Of a stretch of DNA of 17,849 nucleotides, positions 14,999-17,849 are shown piece by piece. The stretch comes from Pirellulaceae bacterium (GTDB taxonomy: Bacteria; Planctomycetota; Planctomycetia; Pirellulales; Pirellulaceae). Under the pieces are notes generated by a model. The model did no database searches. It was not told where the DNA came from and worked only from the letters and a program-made list of their open reading frames with translations. Each line of letters starts with the position of its first letter. Positions within the stretch are counted from its first letter, which is position 1. The DNA lies in NCBI GenBank assembly GCA_013002105.1, contig JABDKS010000288.1, forward strand, positions 1 through 17,849. The letters run 5' to 3'. The position numbers and the translations under genes are program-made.

Positions 14999-17849
14999 TA
15001 GAAAAGTCTTCTATTGGACAACAGTTCCAGCAATGCTTCGTCGACGCGTTCGGCGTCGGCCCGACTTGTCATGACAGCAGGCGTCCAGGCTTGTTTGCTG
15101 GTGCGATTTGATTTTGAGGTGGAATAATAGTCAGGCGAGTTCTTCGTGTTGGCCGACTGCGTGTCGATGCTGCTTTCGGTGGTGCGACTTGAATCGTCTG
15201 CAGGTTCAGTTTGTGTCGATCCGGACAACGAGCGTTGACTGACCGATTGCGAGCTCGTTTGGTCCGGCTCAAAGACAAGGAAGGCCACTTGTTCGGTGGT
15301 GTGGCTGCGTTCGGAGTCCCTGATCTGATCTTCGTCGACGATCAAGTTCAGGGCGGACGCCGTCAACGGGTCACTGCCGTAGAGCACCGGCCAGGCGCCG
15401 TCGTTGCCGTCCATCGCTGCCGAACTGACGATGGCCGTTGTCGGCGCGGTCAGCCCGCTGAGCGAATACGAATACCCGTTGGAATTATTACTCGAGCCAC
15501 GGACGATGTCGGATCCCACGGCGGCCTGGAAGTTGTATCCGTTCGCGCTGCCGCTGCCCGTTTCGATCACCAGGTAACCGATCTCTTCATCGATGCGGGT
15601 CGTATCGCTATCTTCGGCAACATGTTTGCCGACATACAGTGTCGATGCCGACGGGGCGGATCCGCGACTGGAACCGCGGGCCCAGAAGACCGACCAGTCA
15701 GCGTCGTTGGCCGTCATCACTTGACCGACGACCACGGGACTGGTGTAGCTGTTGTTGTAGGTGCGTAACTGCCCGTTCCAGGAACCGCGTCGATCGGTGA
15801 CGGTCGAATTGAATCGAATCGCTTCCATCTGGATACCGTCGTCGGCCAGCGTGTACACGCCTTCTTCGACAACCACGTAGTGCACCTGGACACCGGCGGG
15901 GACGACGCCGCCATCGGTTCGCTCGACACGCACATCAAAGCTGTCTCCCGAAGCGTTATCGACGCGAGCCACCATGGGAATGTTGTTGCCGGCGCCGTAG
16001 TCAACCGTGGCGACCACCACCATCGATCCATACGTGTGCGGCAGCGTGACCGTTTGCCACTCGGCCCAGTCATCGGCGCCAACAACATCGGTGGCCAAGC
16101 CAACTTCCAACTTTGGTCCCGCAAGTGGCACGGTCTCGATTCGCACGGCATCGGCATTCAGGTACCCATCGGCAACGTCGGACAATTCCACGACCAAGGT
16201 GCCGTTGCTGTCGACCGTTACTGGCGTACCCAGGTTCTGGAAGTTCGTGCCGAAATTCACGGCATCCGCCTGCGGCGCGTTCTCTTGGTTCACTGGGATC
16301 GTCGTAGAGCCCTCGGTCGTGCCAAGGATTCGATAGGGAGCATTGGTCGCTCGGTTGGGGTGTGCCGTCCATGTGACCGACACTTGATATTGTTGTCCGG
16401 CGGGCAATCCAGTGAAGGTCCATGTTGCGACATCCGCGTCGCCATAGTTGTAAGCCTGACGCACGTCGTCCTGGTATCCCTGCCCACCCCACGTTTGCCA
16501 CGAGCCGGTTGTGGCGAACCCTGGATCGCCGTCATCGATGATCTGAACCGGCGCCGCTGGCGGCGCGTCGTTGTCAGTGATGTTGGCGGTGACGTCGGCG
16601 ACGGTGACACCACCGTAGTCAGCGCCGCTGGCGGTATGCGTGATGTCTGAGATGTGGAAGCCTTCCTCCACCGTATCGTCAATCGCTGTGACCGTCACAG
16701 GTTTGGCGGTGCTCCAATTGGTTGAGTCAAAGGTCAGCGTCGTCGTCGAAAGGGTGACTTGGCTGCTGTCGTGCCCGATCGAGATAGTGACGATACCGGT
16801 CGGCTCGCTGGTCAGCACGACTGTGTAATTCTCCGACGTCGCGCCTTCTTCGCTGACGTTCACGTCGGTCTTGTTGATCGTGACACCCGCCAAGTCATCG
16901 TTGGTAATCGTGCCGGTACCTGTATCGGTCAGGTCCGAGGAACGAGTCCCCAAATCTGTCGTTGTCGCCAACGACGCGGTGAAATTCTCGTCAGCTTCGA
17001 CCACATCATCGTTGTTGATGGTCACGACAACAGTTTGGCTAGTCGTGGAACCAGCCGTGAACGTGACCGCACCGGGCGTGTGGTCGAAGTCCGCCGTGTC
17101 TGTGCCGTTGCTCGCACCGTCGGCGTACGTCACATCGACCGTGACCGAAATGTCGACGGGGTTGCTCAGCGAGACCTGGAAGGTCATCGTGCCGGCGTCT
17201 TCGCTGGCCGATTGATTGTCGATCGTGAAGGTTGCGGTGTCATTGTCGTTGATTGTGCCTGTGCCCGTGTCGGTGTGGATCACATTGCGAGAGCCAAGAG
17301 TTGTGGCGGTCGACAGCGCCGCGGTGAACGATTCGCTCAGTTCGACGATATCGTCGTTCGTGATGGCCACGGTCACCGTTTTGTCGGCCGTGTCGTTCGC
17401 TGCGAAAGTCACAGAGTCGGCGGCGTGGTCAAAGTCTCCTGCTTCCGTGGACGCATCGGTGTAATTGACGTCGACTGTGACAGGGATGTCCAGCGGATTG
17501 TCCAATGACACGGTCAGCGTCATTGTGCCAGCAGACTCGTTGACCGTTTGATCGTTGATCGTGAAGGTCGCTGTGTCGTTGTCGGTGATTGTGCCCGTGC
17601 CGGTATCGGTCAGATTCTCGCTGCGGCTGCCGAGATCAGTTGCAGTCGACAGCGACGCGGTGAACGATTCGCTCAGCTCGACGATATCATCGTTGGTGAT
17701 CGCCACGGTAACAGTCTTGTCCGTGTTGTCGCCGGCGAGGAAGGTCACCGAGTCGCCGGTGTGATCAAAATCGCCTGTTCCGGTGGACACGTCGGCGTAA
17801 CTGACGTCCACGGTGACGTCGGTGTCGAGCGGGTTGTCGAGCGAGACCG
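14998..17849 (-). CDS. Calx-beta/lectin-like surface protein, 5' end beyond window
   Basis: The last 949 residues of a very large protein are visible; its start lies beyond the right edge and the frame is open through it. From the N-terminal side come three Calx-beta repeats of 112-115 residues (about 16890-17849), with FTINDQTVNESAGTMTLTVS, VSLDNPLDIPVTVDV, GDFDH and VTVAITNDDIVELSESFTA motifs. A related module follows (GVTINKTDVNVSEEGA to NITDND, about 16560-16890). Next is a golvesin-like beta domain (IIDDGDPGFATTGSWQTWGG onwards, about 16130-16555). Then come one or two repeats of a lectin-like domain (PKLEVGLATDV, VTLPHTYGSMVVVATVDYG; about 15270-16130), and finally a Ser/Thr-rich linker ending in a short conserved-looking tail, RADAERVDEALLELLSNRR. 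Calx-beta domains bind calcium and occur in bacterial adhesins, so an extracellular or surface adhesin role is likely but inferred. No secretion genes are adjacent. Confidence 0.88.
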   Translation of the reverse strand, partial: VSLDNPLDTDVTVDVSYADVSTGTGDFDHTGDSVTFLAGDNTDKTVTVAITNDDIVELSESFTASLSTATDLGSRSENLTDTGTGTITDNDTATFTINDQTVNESAGTMTLTVSLDNPLDIPVTVDVNYTDASTEAGDFDHAADSVTFAANDTADKTVTVAITNDDIVELSESFTAALSTATTLGSRNVIHTDTGTGTINDNDTATFTIDNQSASEDAGTMTFQVSLSNPVDISVTVDVTYADGASNGTDTADFDHTPGAVTFTAGSTTSQTVVVTINNDDVVEADENFTASLATTTDLGTRSSDLTDTGTGTITNDDLAGVTINKTDVNVSEEGATSENYTVVLTSEPTGIVTISIGHDSSQVTLSTTTLTFDSTNWSTAKPVTVTAIDDTVEEGFHISDITHTASGADYGGVTVADVTANITDNDAPPAAPVQIIDDGDPGFATTGSWQTWGGQGYQDDVRQAYNYGDADVATWTFTGLPAGQQYQVSVTWTAHPNRATNAPYRILGTTEGSTTIPVNQENAPQADAVNFGTNFQNLGTPVTVDSNGTLVVELSDVADGYLNADAVRIETVPLAGPKLEVGLATDVVGADDWAEWQTVTLPHTYGSMVVVATVDYGAGNNIPMVARVDNASGDSFDVRVERTDGGVVPAGVQVHYVVVEEGVYTLADDGIQMEAIRFNSTVTDRRGSWNGQLRTYNNSYTSPVVVGQVMTANDADWSVFWARGSSRGSAPSASTLYVGKHVAEDSDTTRIDEEIGYLVIETGSGSANGYNFQAAVGSDIVRGSSNNSNGYSYSLSGLTAPTTAIVSSAAMDGNDGAWPVLYGSDPLTASALNLIVDEDQIRDSERSHTTEQVAFLVFEPDQTSSQSVSQRSLSGSTQTEPADDSSRTTESSIDTQSANTKNSPDYYSTSKSNRTSKQAWTPAVMTSRADAERVDEALLELLSNRRLF

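Noticed and set aside
15211..17508. Plus-strand ORFs opposite the Calx-beta gene
   Set aside because: They are low-complexity mirrors of the repetitive Calx-beta/lectin codons, without ribosome binding sites or domains.

Overview
The window most likely comes from a marine planctomycete of the Rhodopirellula/Pirellulaceae type. I infer this from gene style, not from a database match: moderately high GC, single genes rather than operons, a lone trpA, a lysine/alanine-rich histone-H1-like small protein, a large low-complexity lipoprotein, a giant Calx-beta/lectin-like surface protein, and intergenic palindromic and minisatellite repeats. No tRNA, rRNA, CRISPR array, transposase or phage gene was seen.

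Layout. Positions 1-510 are non-coding: a 40/41-bp tandem repeat array (149-371), a diverged inverted copy of its core (58-80), and the region in front of trpA (511-1311). About 430 bp without a convincing gene follows. Next come a basic-tailed small protein (1742-2233), a strong hairpin (2299-2350) and a small membrane-associated HEXXH protein (2371-2775). A GT-B-like glycosyltransferase lies on the minus strand (2814-4244). It is divergent from a 939-residue lipoprotein (4531-7350) that consists mostly of Ala/Pro/Ser/Thr/Val-rich sequence followed by an ordered C-terminal domain.

The minus-strand RNA 2',3'-cyclic phosphodiesterase thpR (7428-7997) is packed head to head with a YheT-type alpha/beta hydrolase (8019-9002). 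A minus-strand adrenodoxin-type [2Fe-2S] ferredoxin (9091-9465) is divergent from a SWIM-SNF2 helicase (9650-13030). recA (13356-14498) follows, with a nested palindrome in its leader and an intrinsic terminator behind it. Downstream are a REPIN-like double palindrome (14609-14660), a possible degraded coding fragment (14873-14998), and the 3' end of a Calx-beta surface protein on the minus strand, whose start lies beyond the right edge.

How the genes relate. Most are independent transcription units that alternate in strand, and I see no multi-gene pathway or defence/biosynthetic system. The only thematic pairing is the SNF2 helicase next to recA (both DNA-transaction proteins), about 325 bp apart, with recA carrying its own leader. 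The most interesting signals are the non-coding repeats, the recA leader palindrome, the uncharacterised small proteins (H1-like tail; HEXXH) and the two large surface/envelope proteins.
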